Source of the DNA: an uncultured Desulfuromonas sp.
GTDB taxonomy: Bacteria; Desulfobacterota; Desulfuromonadia; Desulfuromonadales; Desulfuromonadaceae
Length of the DNA stretch: 64,000 nucleotides
NCBI RefSeq assembly: GCF_963676955.1
Contig: NZ_OY781461.1
Coordinates: forward strand, 72,001-136,000
Reading direction: 5' to 3'
This document shows, in pieces, positions 51,882-60,865 of the stretch; within the stretch, counting starts at the first letter, position 1, and each line of letters begins with the position of its first letter. Position numbers and translations under genes: made by a program. The notes beneath the pieces were generated by a model. That model did not search any database, was not told the origin of the DNA, and saw only the letters and a program-made list of their open reading frames with translations.

Positions 51882-53460
51882 AGGGACACTCCCGAATGGC
51901 GCTAGTTTAAGCCTGTGTAGCACGATATTGGTTACGATGAGGAATCACCTCTATTTCGTGTCTTGGTGCCGTCATTCGTTGGTAATTTTTAGGTCGTCGT
52001 TTTATACATCGAGGTTCACTCCTGCCCGGCCTTTGCCTAATTGGGACATTGGTCATTGCAGCGTACAAATCACTAACGAGCCGGTAGCGTTCCATCTTGC
52101 TGATTTGCACCTGATTCAGGTGCGATTCCCAGCTACGTAAAGCCTGTAAACTCCCTTTAAAGCTGACAACGCGAACATCAATATCGGCCTCTTCTGCCGC
52201 CTCATACATCAACCTGCGGATGCAGTTGTAGGCGATAAAATACATCATGATCTCTTTGCGGATCATCTCAGGCGTTCGGCAACGCAAAACATCCATGCCC
52301 ATAGTTGTTTTTATGTCACGGAAAAACAGTTCAACATCCCATCGCTTGTAATAGAGTTTCGCGATCGATTGCGCTGGGTATTTTATGGGGTCAAGCAAAG
52401 TCGTGATGATGTAAAAGCTCTGCGTTCTAAATCCTGGATATTGGACCGCCACCTTGATTTGACGCAACATTAGCTCATCAGGCAAGAGTTCCCACTGCTC
52501 TCTTGAGTAGGATAATCTCTTCATATATTTTGGTCGTTCCCATGTGATCAAGCGATCATTTTCCCCAAATTCTTTAAGGCATTTTGTTGCCCTGACGGGT
52601 GCTCTTCGCGCCAGCGTGAGAACGCTGTCCACCTTCTGTTTCCTCAACTCGGCGATATCGAAATAGCTACAAAATCCTTTGTCTCCTAGGAAAATATCTC
52701 CGGGTCTGAATGTTCTCCACTGCTTACGTAACAGGGGCAGTTCATTTGTCTTTTTGTTGCCAATCTCATAGCTGAGCAACGCTCCGCTTTGCAATGAAAA
52801 GCAGGCGCAGATGCGGGCTGATGGGAAGCTGCAGCCTGCTTTGAGCAGAGAAGACTGAGGCCATAAGTGCTGATTAGCCTGGGTATCCGGCATACTCACA
52901 CCCGTTCCATCAACAACAATCACGCGCCGATTTGCAAGCAGGCCGGATTCTGGGAACTGATCAAGTTGATTAGCTGTATGCTCAAATATCTCACAGAGCA
53001 TGTCTTCATCGAGCTTTTTGCGAGCCGTACAATACGAAGCTGTCGACGACGAGGGGATCTTGCTACCCTTTATGGAAGCATAGGACTGCAACTTCCGAAT
53101 CACTTCTTTGCAACCACCGTCTGAATCCAACACTTGGCTAAAAAAAGCCCAGAATGTGTTCTCTTTGGAGAAAAGCCTTCTGCGACTCATGACACCGGAT
53201 CTTGCAGGTTTTAGCAGGTTATAGGGGATAAATCGTTCAAAGATTTCACCAACCTGCTTAAACGACTTTTCTTTTAATACAGCTAACTCAGCAGCAAGTT
53301 TCTGTTGTGGTGTGCGTGGTTTACGTCGTAATGTTTGCAGGTGAAATCCAGGGAATATAGGCGTTGAATTCTTCATGGCTTATTATGCCATATTTGCCAA
53401 ATTAATCTGGAATTTCACCATGGTAGAACTCTTAAACTAGCGCCATTCGGGAGTGTCCCT
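51882..53460. mobile_element. IS4-family insertion sequence, copy 2 (complete)
   Basis: A 1579-bp element with perfect 30-bp inverted repeats, beginning AGGGACACTCCCGAATGGCG and ending in the complement. It lies exactly 5739 bp from copy 1 in the same orientation. No target duplication is evident: left flank TACTTAAATT, right flank AGTTTAGGAG. Confidence 0.92.
51907..53376 (-). CDS. IS4-family DDE transposase, copy 2
   Basis: A 489-residue protein identical to the product of copy 1, with the same DDE and YREK motifs. The single observed DNA difference (G for A at about 52924) is silent. Intact and probably transferred or duplicated recently. Confidence 0.95.
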   Translation of the reverse strand: MKNSTPIFPGFHLQTLRRKPRTPQQKLAAELAVLKEKSFKQVGEIFERFIPYNLLKPARSGVMSRRRLFSKENTFWAFFSQVLDSDGGCKEVIRKLQSYASIKGSKIPSSSTASYCTARKKLDEDMLCEIFEHTANQLDQFPESGLLANRRVIVVDGTGVSMPDTQANQHLWPQSSLLKAGCSFPSARICACFSLQSGALLSYEIGNKKTNELPLLRKQWRTFRPGDIFLGDKGFCSYFDIAELRKQKVDSVLTLARRAPVRATKCLKEFGENDRLITWERPKYMKRLSYSREQWELLPDELMLRQIKVAVQYPGFRTQSFYIITTLLDPIKYPAQSIAKLYYKRWDVELFFRDIKTTMGMDVLRCRTPEMIRKEIMMYFIAYNCIRRLMYEAAEEADIDVRVVSFKGSLQALRSWESHLNQVQISKMERYRLVSDLYAAMTNVPIRQRPGRSEPRCIKRRPKNYQRMTAPRHEIEVIPHRNQYRATQA

Positions 53461-53481
53461 AGTTTAGGAGGACGGATAACG

Positions 53482-54621
53482 ATGAACACCATCAATACCG
53501 ATTTTAACAAATCAGCCAATTTAGAGGCTTTGACTCTTGACAGTAATGCTTTTGATCATATTGACAGCAAGGTTGAAGCGGGCAGAGAGGATACGGTTCA
53601 TTTTTCATCTGAAGCTCAATTCAAGCTCAATCTACAAACATATGCTTTTGGCCTTTCAGACACAGAGAGGGCTAAATTTGTTGACGCCCTGGAGCAATCA
53701 GACGAGGCGTTTTTTGACGAAAAATTTCTTCAATGGTTAAGAGACCCTCCGAAAAATGAAACGTCCAGGCTAACAATTGACCCAGAACTGGAAGCACGAG
53801 CAAAAGAAGTGGGGCCGATTACCGGAGGAGTTGCCAGCGATTCAGAGATTATTGTCCAGTACTCCGGCCCGACATTGATTGGCGAATGGAGTTTCCACGA
53901 GGCTTTAAGTTCGAGCGGTGACATTCATGAAACCGATCATCTGACTGAAAAACTGGACCAGCTTACATCAAAGGCTTCAGAGGAACTTTCCGGGCAGGAT
54001 CAGGCGACCATCACAGGGGCAATGGATTCTGCTATTCGCTCTTCGAGATACCACCTAAACTCAAGTTTCTCTCTGTTTAAAGCAAATTACGATTATGAAG
54101 TTGCAGCTCAGGCCATTGCAAAGTTGCCGATGAGCGATGGATTAAAAGAGGAATATAGCAATCTGCTCTCTGAAATTCGTGCGTTTCAAGAGCAACTCAT
54201 GACAGATCACATTGATCAACAAGAGAGGAAAATGCAACGATTCCCCCAATTTTCCGAAGCTATCGGGCAAGAGATTCAAGCCCTGGAGGAGGGACTTGAA
54301 ATCAATGCAAAGCTACAACAGAGTATTTCGAGCTCTGAAAATGGCTTGTTGGGGGCAGAGGATTATTTTCAAGGATTGATTGAAAATGCAGAATATATCA
54401 AGCGAGATAGTTCTGAGCAAATTTCCGAGATGTTCAATCGCTATGCTGAGAATTTAGGGGAGTTTAATCGAATCTATATTGAAAAAGATTGGGGACTAAG
54501 CTCCAGTCAGCAAGCCAAGAGCGACCCGGCTTTGGACTTGGCTTTTCAGGAAACGCAAGAACTGACCAATCACTATATATCCGCAATTAATGCCTATATG
54601 GCAAATACCGGGTCGACCTGA
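53482..54621 (+). CDS. Hypothetical helical protein with a DTVxxSxEA motif
   Basis: A 379-residue acidic, mostly helical protein. Near residue 37 it has EDTVHFSSEAQFKLN, similar to GDTVTISDEAKAKA in the protein at 60121. No signal peptide or membrane segment. Coiled-coil potential is visible at about residues 220-300 (EEYSNLLSEIRAFQEQLM and later). TAGGAGG precedes ATG 53482 and begins only six bases after IS4 copy 2, so the native promoter may have been displaced. Function unknown. Confidence 0.75.
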   Translation: MNTINTDFNKSANLEALTLDSNAFDHIDSKVEAGREDTVHFSSEAQFKLNLQTYAFGLSDTERAKFVDALEQSDEAFFDEKFLQWLRDPPKNETSRLTIDPELEARAKEVGPITGGVASDSEIIVQYSGPTLIGEWSFHEALSSSGDIHETDHLTEKLDQLTSKASEELSGQDQATITGAMDSAIRSSRYHLNSSFSLFKANYDYEVAAQAIAKLPMSDGLKEEYSNLLSEIRAFQEQLMTDHIDQQERKMQRFPQFSEAIGQEIQALEEGLEINAKLQQSISSSENGLLGAEDYFQGLIENAEYIKRDSSEQISEMFNRYAENLGEFNRIYIEKDWGLSSSQQAKSDPALDLAFQETQELTNHYISAINAYMANTGST

Positions 54622-54852
54622 TTCCGCGGCACCCTCCTGTGCCATGCTATTACTTAACTCCAAGGGGTCATTCAATTTTGTAGATATCGGTGAATGTTCT
54701 TTTGCTGAGATCGAACTGCTTACAAATATCAGCCAAGTCAAAGAAAACAGTTCCTTTTAAAAAAATAAATAGTTGGACTAACAGCCTGTTGCTGGAAACG
54801 AGGGACACAGTGAATTCAGATTGAAAGTGCACCATGTATGATGATTGTAAAT

Positions 54853-57480
54853 TTAAACAGAGCTTGTCTTATATTTTTTCCAATTCATCGACCAGTCTTC
54901 AAATTCTGTCGATGACAATGGCCTTGAATATAAATAGCCCTGAAATACATCACAACCAATCGCACGGAGATAGTCTCGCTGTGCTTTATTTTCGACACCT
55001 TCTGCGACAACATTCATTTGTAAGTTATGTGCCAAGTTAATAATTGTTTGACATAACATTCGATCGTCAGGGTCATCAGGTAAGCCATCAACAAAGGATT
55101 TATCTAATTTCAAGGTGGAGATGGGAAAGCGTTTAAGATAATTCAGTGAAGAATAACCAGTTCCAAAATCATCAATTGAAAGCAAAATCCCGCTTTTGCG
55201 AATGGAGAAAAACAGTTCAATATTCTCATCGGCATGCTGCATGATGGCACTTTCGGTTAACTCTATCTCAATTTTTTCAGGATTGACCGAATAGAATTCA
55301 CACAGGGTCATCACTCGATCTAAAAATTTGGAACTGAGCAATTGATAACTGCTGACATTGACAGCAATCGTTAAATCTTCAAAAGCCGTGCCCTGCCAGG
55401 CCTGGAGCTGCCGAATCGCCTCTTTCACCACCCAATCACCCAGCGCATTAATGTGCCCGGTTTCTTCAGCCACTTGAATAAGTAAAGGTGGCGGCACCTG
55501 CCCTAATTCATCATCATGCCAACGGATCAAAGCCTCAACCCCCAAGACTTCGCCCGTCTCCGAGTTAACTTTGGGTTGGTAATGAAGCTTGAATACGGAT
55601 TGCTTTAAAGCATTGAGCAAATTCATCTCTACCTTCAACAGGTATGATAACTTTTGTTCCATTTCACTGCTGTAAAACGCGTAGGTGTTTTTTCCTTCCA
55701 GTTTCGCTTGATACATCGCGGCATCGGCTCGCCTTAGCAACGTATTGATATTATCTCCATCCTGCGGATATTGAGCCAGGCCGATACTGGCAGAAATAAC
55801 CAATTCATAGTTGTCAACATTGATAGGCGAACCGATCTCAATAAGAATTTTCTTGGCATACTCCAGTGCTTTGTCCTGCTCAATATCAAACAATACAATG
55901 ACAAATTCATCGCCACCAAATCGACATAAGTGCTTAGGACAGATTGTGTTTTTTAAAATATCCTGGAAACGCTCCGCAACAGCTTGCAAAACCTTATCTC
56001 CAACATTATGGCCAAGCGCATCATTGATTTTTTTAAATCCATCCAAGTCGCTGAACATCAATTGGATGGATTGCTCCGGATAAGACTCAATCTGCCGCAA
56101 GACATTCGTACGCATGTAATGACGGCTCTCCAATTTCGTCAATTCATCAAAATAAGCCAAATTTTCTATTTTCTTCTGGTTACTGCGAGCTTCAGTAATA
56201 TCTTCAATAAATAAGACAGTTTCCGTCTGATCCCAGAGTTCAAGTTGGATCAAGGTCATCCGACAGCATTTCTTTTCAGCACTGAGAGTTAAAATTTCGG
56301 TATCGAAATACAGAGGTTCAAAATCAATTTTCTGATTTACGATATCGACCAACCTTCTTTGTTCCTCTACAAAATTATGTTCAATGAAAATGTCTGTGAT
56401 ATTCAAACCACGCATTCGTGCAAACGACGTATTGAGAATCTTCTCCGCTACAGGGTTAACCCTTCTCAAGCATCCCTGTGGATCAAATTCCATGATGCCT
56501 TCGAGTGCATTTTCTACTAATTCATTGTAGCGCCTTTGATTGAGACGCATATTCCGATGATAATCCACTTGCTGCAGATAGTATTTAAATAACAGGGCAT
56601 AAATAACGCCAATTACGAGCAATAGCACAGCAGCAAGCACCTTTTGCAAAGGTGTCATCGAAAAAGGGAAGCTAAACGCCAGAGTTATCTCGGTCGGTCG
56701 ATGCTCTATAGCCGCACGAATCCGAAACCAGTCGCAGGCATCGCCAACTTGACAATTAAAAGCCAATCTGTCGCGATAATGCACTTGAAGCTGATAGTTA
56801 TTAAAATTGACGTGGCGCAATAAAAACTCTTGCAAATCGACCCGAACGAAAACCAAGCCAAAACTGACATTGGCTTCAGAAGAAGATTGGAGAGGTCGAA
56901 CTAAAAACAATTGTTTTTGATTATCGTAAAATGCAGTTTTATACGCACAAGATATGCAATGGGACATCAATTTATCATAAATGTTCTGCAGATCGATCAA
57001 GGTCAACAAGTCTTTTGCCATCAATTGCGCATTAGACGGATCGAGTGGAGTAAGATATAAAACAGGAGCTTTTTTCGGCAACGGCATCGCTTGTTGTCCA
57101 AAGTCGCTTATAGATAAATTTTCAAACCCCTGGAGACGGAAAGAATCGATCAGTTCCGCAGCCATGGAGGCATCAACATAAGGTGCGACCCCCATAACTT
57201 GATAGCACTCACTTTTAGGGATGAACCGTGTGGCCACTTCCAGCATGAAGGGATTGGGATGATCTGATTGCAAATAAAGTTGATTCAGTCCCTGTAAAGC
57301 AGATTGGATGTGCGAAAAATCATTCTCTAGAGTGCGTTGCAGATGGCTTAAGTCTTGTTTATTATTAACTTCTTGCTGCTGATACAAATATTGAAACAAA
57401 ATAAAGCCGGCGATCATCCATAAAATCACCAAACCCGGCAAAAACCCCTTTGACGTTATGAGCCGAAAGGTTTTTTTCAT
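54853..57480 (-). CDS. Membrane-bound GGDEF-EAL protein with PAS domain
   Basis: An 875-residue cyclic-di-GMP protein. A membrane helix (residues about 14-33) precedes a large extracytoplasmic sensor domain; a second helix follows at about 285-305. Then come a PAS domain (LVENALEGIMEFDPQGCLRR), a GGDEF domain with the intact active site RFGGDEFVIV and an EAL domain with VEALIRWHDDE and SIDDFGTGYSSLNYLKRFP. Both catalytic sites look complete. It overlaps the upstream periplasmic binding protein gene (ATGA), suggesting a ligand-sensing pair. Confidence 0.95.
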   Translation of the reverse strand: MKKTFRLITSKGFLPGLVILWMIAGFILFQYLYQQQEVNNKQDLSHLQRTLENDFSHIQSALQGLNQLYLQSDHPNPFMLEVATRFIPKSECYQVMGVAPYVDASMAAELIDSFRLQGFENLSISDFGQQAMPLPKKAPVLYLTPLDPSNAQLMAKDLLTLIDLQNIYDKLMSHCISCAYKTAFYDNQKQLFLVRPLQSSSEANVSFGLVFVRVDLQEFLLRHVNFNNYQLQVHYRDRLAFNCQVGDACDWFRIRAAIEHRPTEITLAFSFPFSMTPLQKVLAAVLLLVIGVIYALLFKYYLQQVDYHRNMRLNQRRYNELVENALEGIMEFDPQGCLRRVNPVAEKILNTSFARMRGLNITDIFIEHNFVEEQRRLVDIVNQKIDFEPLYFDTEILTLSAEKKCCRMTLIQLELWDQTETVLFIEDITEARSNQKKIENLAYFDELTKLESRHYMRTNVLRQIESYPEQSIQLMFSDLDGFKKINDALGHNVGDKVLQAVAERFQDILKNTICPKHLCRFGGDEFVIVLFDIEQDKALEYAKKILIEIGSPINVDNYELVISASIGLAQYPQDGDNINTLLRRADAAMYQAKLEGKNTYAFYSSEMEQKLSYLLKVEMNLLNALKQSVFKLHYQPKVNSETGEVLGVEALIRWHDDELGQVPPPLLIQVAEETGHINALGDWVVKEAIRQLQAWQGTAFEDLTIAVNVSSYQLLSSKFLDRVMTLCEFYSVNPEKIEIELTESAIMQHADENIELFFSIRKSGILLSIDDFGTGYSSLNYLKRFPISTLKLDKSFVDGLPDDPDDRMLCQTIINLAHNLQMNVVAEGVENKAQRDYLRAIGCDVFQGYLYSRPLSSTEFEDWSMNWKKYKTSSV

Positions 57481-58475
57481 AGTTCTTCCTTACGGTATAC
57501 ATTCAGGTTCTGTAACAGATATTGGGGTAAAGAAAGCTTTTTCGGAAGACTCAACTCAAATTCCTCATTGAGCCAATAAAGCACCTCATGGCTAGGCACT
57601 ACTGGAATCGCCGAGACCTCGGTACCGGACAACAATTGCAACGCAGTATCACCTAACCACCGACCGTGCTCTTTTGCTGATTTTTCTACAGTAAACAGGC
57701 TTAAGGGTTTCATATTTGATAAGTAAGCGATCGTTGGTTTGCGCAGGTGTTCCAACGCCCACTTTTTAGCTTCCAGAGTTCGCCAATCCGCAAGTTTCTG
57801 CGTATTCCCCAATAAAATTACATCAGTATTCGAGTCGTCCTGTATCTGGCGATAGAGGTTTTTCCAGCCTGCAAGGTCTTCGGCATATCGAATTTTCAGC
57901 TCTACCGAATGATTATCGGCACTAAGAATAAAACTGCTCAAATCTTTGTTATTCGAAGTTTCGTCAACGGTAATTAAAGTCACCCTGGGAAGGGCTTTAT
58001 CTGCTTCAAGCATTCGAACTAACGAAAAAATCCCTTCCGAGGGCATTTTTTCAACCATACCGGTCGTATAGTGATAATTTAATTGATAGGGTTTAGCCGT
58101 ATCGTTCAATCCTGAAAAGACGGTTTTCCATGCAGGATTATTAAAAAAAGGTTTCAAGACATATTTAACGGCATTATCGCCGGAGAAAAGGACAACGTCC
58201 GGGTGATTTTGCTCAACAAACTCTTTGGCACGTTGAGCGATTTCTACCAATTGGTCATGCTGGTTGAACTTTTTGGAATCCATGAAAAAAATTTTCAGTT
58301 CACAGCGGTCACCCAATGCAGATTTCAATCCCGTAACAATATCGGCCTGCCAGCTATAATCCATCTCGTAGGAAGCGATATAGACACATGTATTTGCCCA
58401 AGTTTTTAGAGGCAAAAACATCAAAGAAAAAAGTATCCAGAAAGATAAGATTGAATTTCTTTTTGTTCGCCTCAC
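57477..58475 (-). CDS. Periplasmic ABC-type substrate-binding protein paired with the GGDEF-EAL sensor
   Basis: From GTG 58475 the product is 332 residues with a signal peptide (RRTKRNSILSFWILFSLMF, cut near TWANT). The body is a two-lobed binding-protein fold (ABC_sub_bind type): VYIASYEMDYSWQADIV, HPDVVLFSGDNAVKYVL, TTGMVEKM and RVTLITVDET. The frame extends up to 58532, but those starts give an abnormally long N-region. No ABC permease or ATPase is nearby, so it probably feeds ligand information to the overlapping sensor. Confidence 0.85.
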   Translation of the reverse strand: MRRTKRNSILSFWILFSLMFLPLKTWANTCVYIASYEMDYSWQADIVTGLKSALGDRCELKIFFMDSKKFNQHDQLVEIAQRAKEFVEQNHPDVVLFSGDNAVKYVLKPFFNNPAWKTVFSGLNDTAKPYQLNYHYTTGMVEKMPSEGIFSLVRMLEADKALPRVTLITVDETSNNKDLSSFILSADNHSVELKIRYAEDLAGWKNLYRQIQDDSNTDVILLGNTQKLADWRTLEAKKWALEHLRKPTIAYLSNMKPLSLFTVEKSAKEHGRWLGDTALQLLSGTEVSAIPVVPSHEVLYWLNEEFELSLPKKLSLPQYLLQNLNVYRKEEL

Positions 58476-58932
58476 GACTTCATACGTCCTTTTCTCAACA
58501 AAGAGTCTGCAATTCACCTCGACCCCCGACACAATGTCGACTCATCGTTTTCAAGAAGTTTAATCCAAAGCAGACAAAACGCACGGCCTATGGGGTGTTC
58601 TAAAAAAAGAATGAGCAATCATTTTTAGAAATGTGTGTGGCTGTAGCCATTGCCCCCTGAACATCACCACCCAAACAATGATTAAACAAAACCCATCTCT
58701 GACTAGTGCATTTTTATAAAGTTCTTACCTTTCACATTAATCCACATCTGCATAAAAAAGAATCTTTTTTTTAATCAAAAATAGACGGTTAGAATTTTTC
58801 AGCAGGCTAGAACGGGAACAAAAATGCAAAGTTTCCTCTTCACAAGCTAAAACGTACAACGCAGGAGCTCCTATAAAAAACTTCTACTATTTTTCCACAA
58901 CTATTTATAGTTTCAGGGAAAAATATCATTCC
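58476..58932. other. AT-rich upstream region of the binding-protein gene
   Basis: No gene beyond the possible 5' extension to 58532. Long A and T runs at 58760-58800. Promoter expected on the minus strand, not pinned down. Confidence 0.35.
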
Positions 58933-59056
58933 AAAAGGCTTCGCTCCCGTGACAACGGGCGGTTTAGACCCGTTTCGAGGGCATCGACGAGGAGGGAAAA
59001 CAGAGATTTCGCTTTGGCTCAGGCAGGATCACTCAGCCTTTTAGGCTGCCCACAAT
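58933..59056. other. Possible structured RNA element
   Basis: Arms AAAAGGCT (58933-58940) and AGCCTTTT (59035-59042) could close a stem around about 95 bases. Inside are CCCGT/ACGGG and, after it, CAGCC/GGCTG hairpins. GC content is far above the flanks. Strand, family and function are not known. Confidence 0.35.
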
Positions 59057-59143
59057 CCCGGAAGAAAGGTCAAGAATTCATTAGATAATAAATCAAAAGA
59101 TAATAGCAGAAACAGGTCTACTTATGGCTCTACGAGCTAGGGG

Positions 59144-59176
59144 GGACGTTCTCATTCTTAGGATGAGAACGTCCCT
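59144..59176. repeat. REP-like palindrome between genes
   Basis: A perfect 13-bp stem, GGGACGTTCTCAT with ATGAGAACGTCCC, and loop TCTTAGG. It resembles REP units of RAYT systems rather than a terminator, as no T run follows on the plus strand beyond the stem. Confidence 0.7.
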
Positions 59177-59218
59177 TAGGTCTTGATTGATACATTTCGA
59201 ATCAAACTCAACGCGACG

Positions 59219-60043
59219 CTACAGCACATAGCCATAGTCAGCAAGGATATCCGCCACTGCATCCTCGTTAATAAAGCCTCTGTTCACTTCGTTGACAATG
59301 GTTTGAACCGCACTCTCAGCACTGTTCATTTCATTATAACGGGCGTCATCGGGTGTGAGCATGATGTAGCCGTCATCGGTATGGCTGTAGATAAGCTTGA
59401 CGTCATCGCCGTAGGTCTGTTTGAGCTGGCGTTCGACGCCGACAACCTCCATGTATTCCTCGGTTCTGCGGCGATAATACGCATCTTCAGCGGCATCGCC
59501 AATTTGCATTAACAGGGGAGTTTCAGCCCATTGGCCTGCGGGCCTAAAGAGATCGATATCCATATAGATTGAGGTGGCTCCGTCGGGCAAAGGACCGAGG
59601 GCGATGGATTCAAGTACCGTCATGCTTGGACCATTTTGCGCGGACGGCGTGCCATCGCTGGCCGTGGTGTTCTTCGGATCATGCGCTTCGGCATAGGAGG
59701 TCAGTTGTGAAAAAAGGTCTTGGCTTTCTGACTCGGAAACGGTTTCAAAGAGAGATACACCATCCCTGCGGTCGAGGCTGTGCCCTGATGTGATCACGGT
59801 TATGCCGTCGATGGTGACGGTTGAGCGCTGCTCCATCTGGGCCATAAAGGCATTGAACGCTTCCGCGGCTTTTGCCACATTCGCCTGGGTGTTAACGATG
59901 GTGTCGGTTGGTGATTCCGAGTCTTGCTGCTCGGTCAGTATTTTATCCAAGACCGTTTGAAAATCATCGTCAGGTGTTTCGACCGTTTGCGAAGCAGTCG
60001 TCGATGAGAGAGCGGAGGTGGCACTTATCGCGGAAATGGTCAT
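59219..60043 (-). CDS. Hypothetical acidic protein
   Basis: A 274-residue, Ser/Thr/Asp-rich protein with no signal peptide or membrane segment. The N-terminus (TISAISATSALSSTTASQTV) is low-complexity and similar in style to the next gene upstream. The C-terminal half (YMEVVGVERQLKQTYGDDVK, DDGYIMLTPDDARYNEMNS) looks folded. The gene lies 77 bases after the 60121 gene on the same strand, so they may form a pair. Function unknown; such N-termini are seen in some secreted flagellar-type substrates, but that is only a resemblance. Confidence 0.7.
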   Translation of the reverse strand: MTISAISATSALSSTTASQTVETPDDDFQTVLDKILTEQQDSESPTDTIVNTQANVAKAAEAFNAFMAQMEQRSTVTIDGITVITSGHSLDRRDGVSLFETVSESESQDLFSQLTSYAEAHDPKNTTASDGTPSAQNGPSMTVLESIALGPLPDGATSIYMDIDLFRPAGQWAETPLLMQIGDAAEDAYYRRRTEEYMEVVGVERQLKQTYGDDVKLIYSHTDDGYIMLTPDDARYNEMNSAESAVQTIVNEVNRGFINEDAVADILADYGYVL

Positions 60044-60120
60044 GATCCTCTTCCTTTACCTTCAGCAATGAGGGGAACTGTTTTGATCCGGTAGGCTGCA
60101 GAAAACAGGTGCCGCGCGTG

Positions 60121-60627
60121 TTATACGGTGATCTGCCCCAGCTCTTCCATCCGCTCCAACAATGCATTGGCGCTCGGATCCGATTCAAAACGTGATAACA
60201 CGGCCTGGTGCAATTCTTCAGAATCGCGAATTTGGAGATAATCCACAGAACCGTCTTCCGTCAAACGGGCCACTTCATCATGGAAGAAGGTCAACAGCTT
60301 GCCGCTGTAATCATTAATGCTCTGCTGATCTTCCTGCGAGAATTGTGAAAACACATACGCCTGCGTCTCACGATAAGGTGCGCCAATCTGTTGCTGACTT
60401 AAATCGATTGTTCTCGCTAGGGGCAGCATATCCGCATACCAATCCGGCAGGCGGTAGTCCTCAAGTGATTGGAAGCCCTGCTCGACCGCTTTTGCTTTCG
60501 CTTCATCGGAGATGGTGACGGTATCACCCTGAGTTGCGGTTGTTACGGCCGGTTCCGTCGAGGTTTTCTGCTGACGGTTATACGTGGATGAAACAGTTTG
60601 TGCGGATGTCGCTGTTGTGACATTCAT
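60121..60627 (-). CDS. Hypothetical protein with GDTVTISDEAKAKA motif
   Basis: A 168-residue protein. A flexible Thr/Ser-rich N-terminus (NVTTATSAQTVSSTYNRQQ) leads to GDTVTISDEAKAKAVEQGF, a short motif also found in many unrelated hypothetical proteins. The rest is helical and acidic (RTIDLSQQQIGAPYRETQAY, SDPSANALLERMEEL). No catalytic motif. First of a two-gene unit with the 59219 gene; a related motif occurs in the 53482 product. Confidence 0.72.
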   Translation of the reverse strand: MNVTTATSAQTVSSTYNRQQKTSTEPAVTTATQGDTVTISDEAKAKAVEQGFQSLEDYRLPDWYADMLPLARTIDLSQQQIGAPYRETQAYVFSQFSQEDQQSINDYSGKLLTFFHDEVARLTEDGSVDYLQIRDSEELHQAVLSRFESDPSANALLERMEELGQITV

Positions 60628-60865
60628 ACGCCGGACTCCCCAGAAGCTCTGAAATCAATGATGACATTTACCTTGCAATGCAAATTTCTTGATGGTTCGA
60701 TAGCACTTCCCTATGCGACTTATCGGCATCGAAATAGAATTCTTTATGGGCGGCGGCCGTTATGTCTATAACTATGGATAAAACAGCCTATTTTTTCTGT
60801 GTGCACCTAGAGTGCAGCGACACGCTCAGAAGGATTTAGCTTCTACGACCAACCGAGGATCACCC

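Noticed and set aside
46143-53470. Target-site duplication around the IS4 pair as proof of composite transposition
   Set aside because: Outer flanks CCCGAATGG and AGTTTAGGA do not match, so movement as one unit is not shown.
54622-54852. Possible remnant of a coding region on the minus strand (GTVFFDLADICKQFDLS-like reading)
   Set aside because: Only about 30 codons are readable and no start or family could be fixed.
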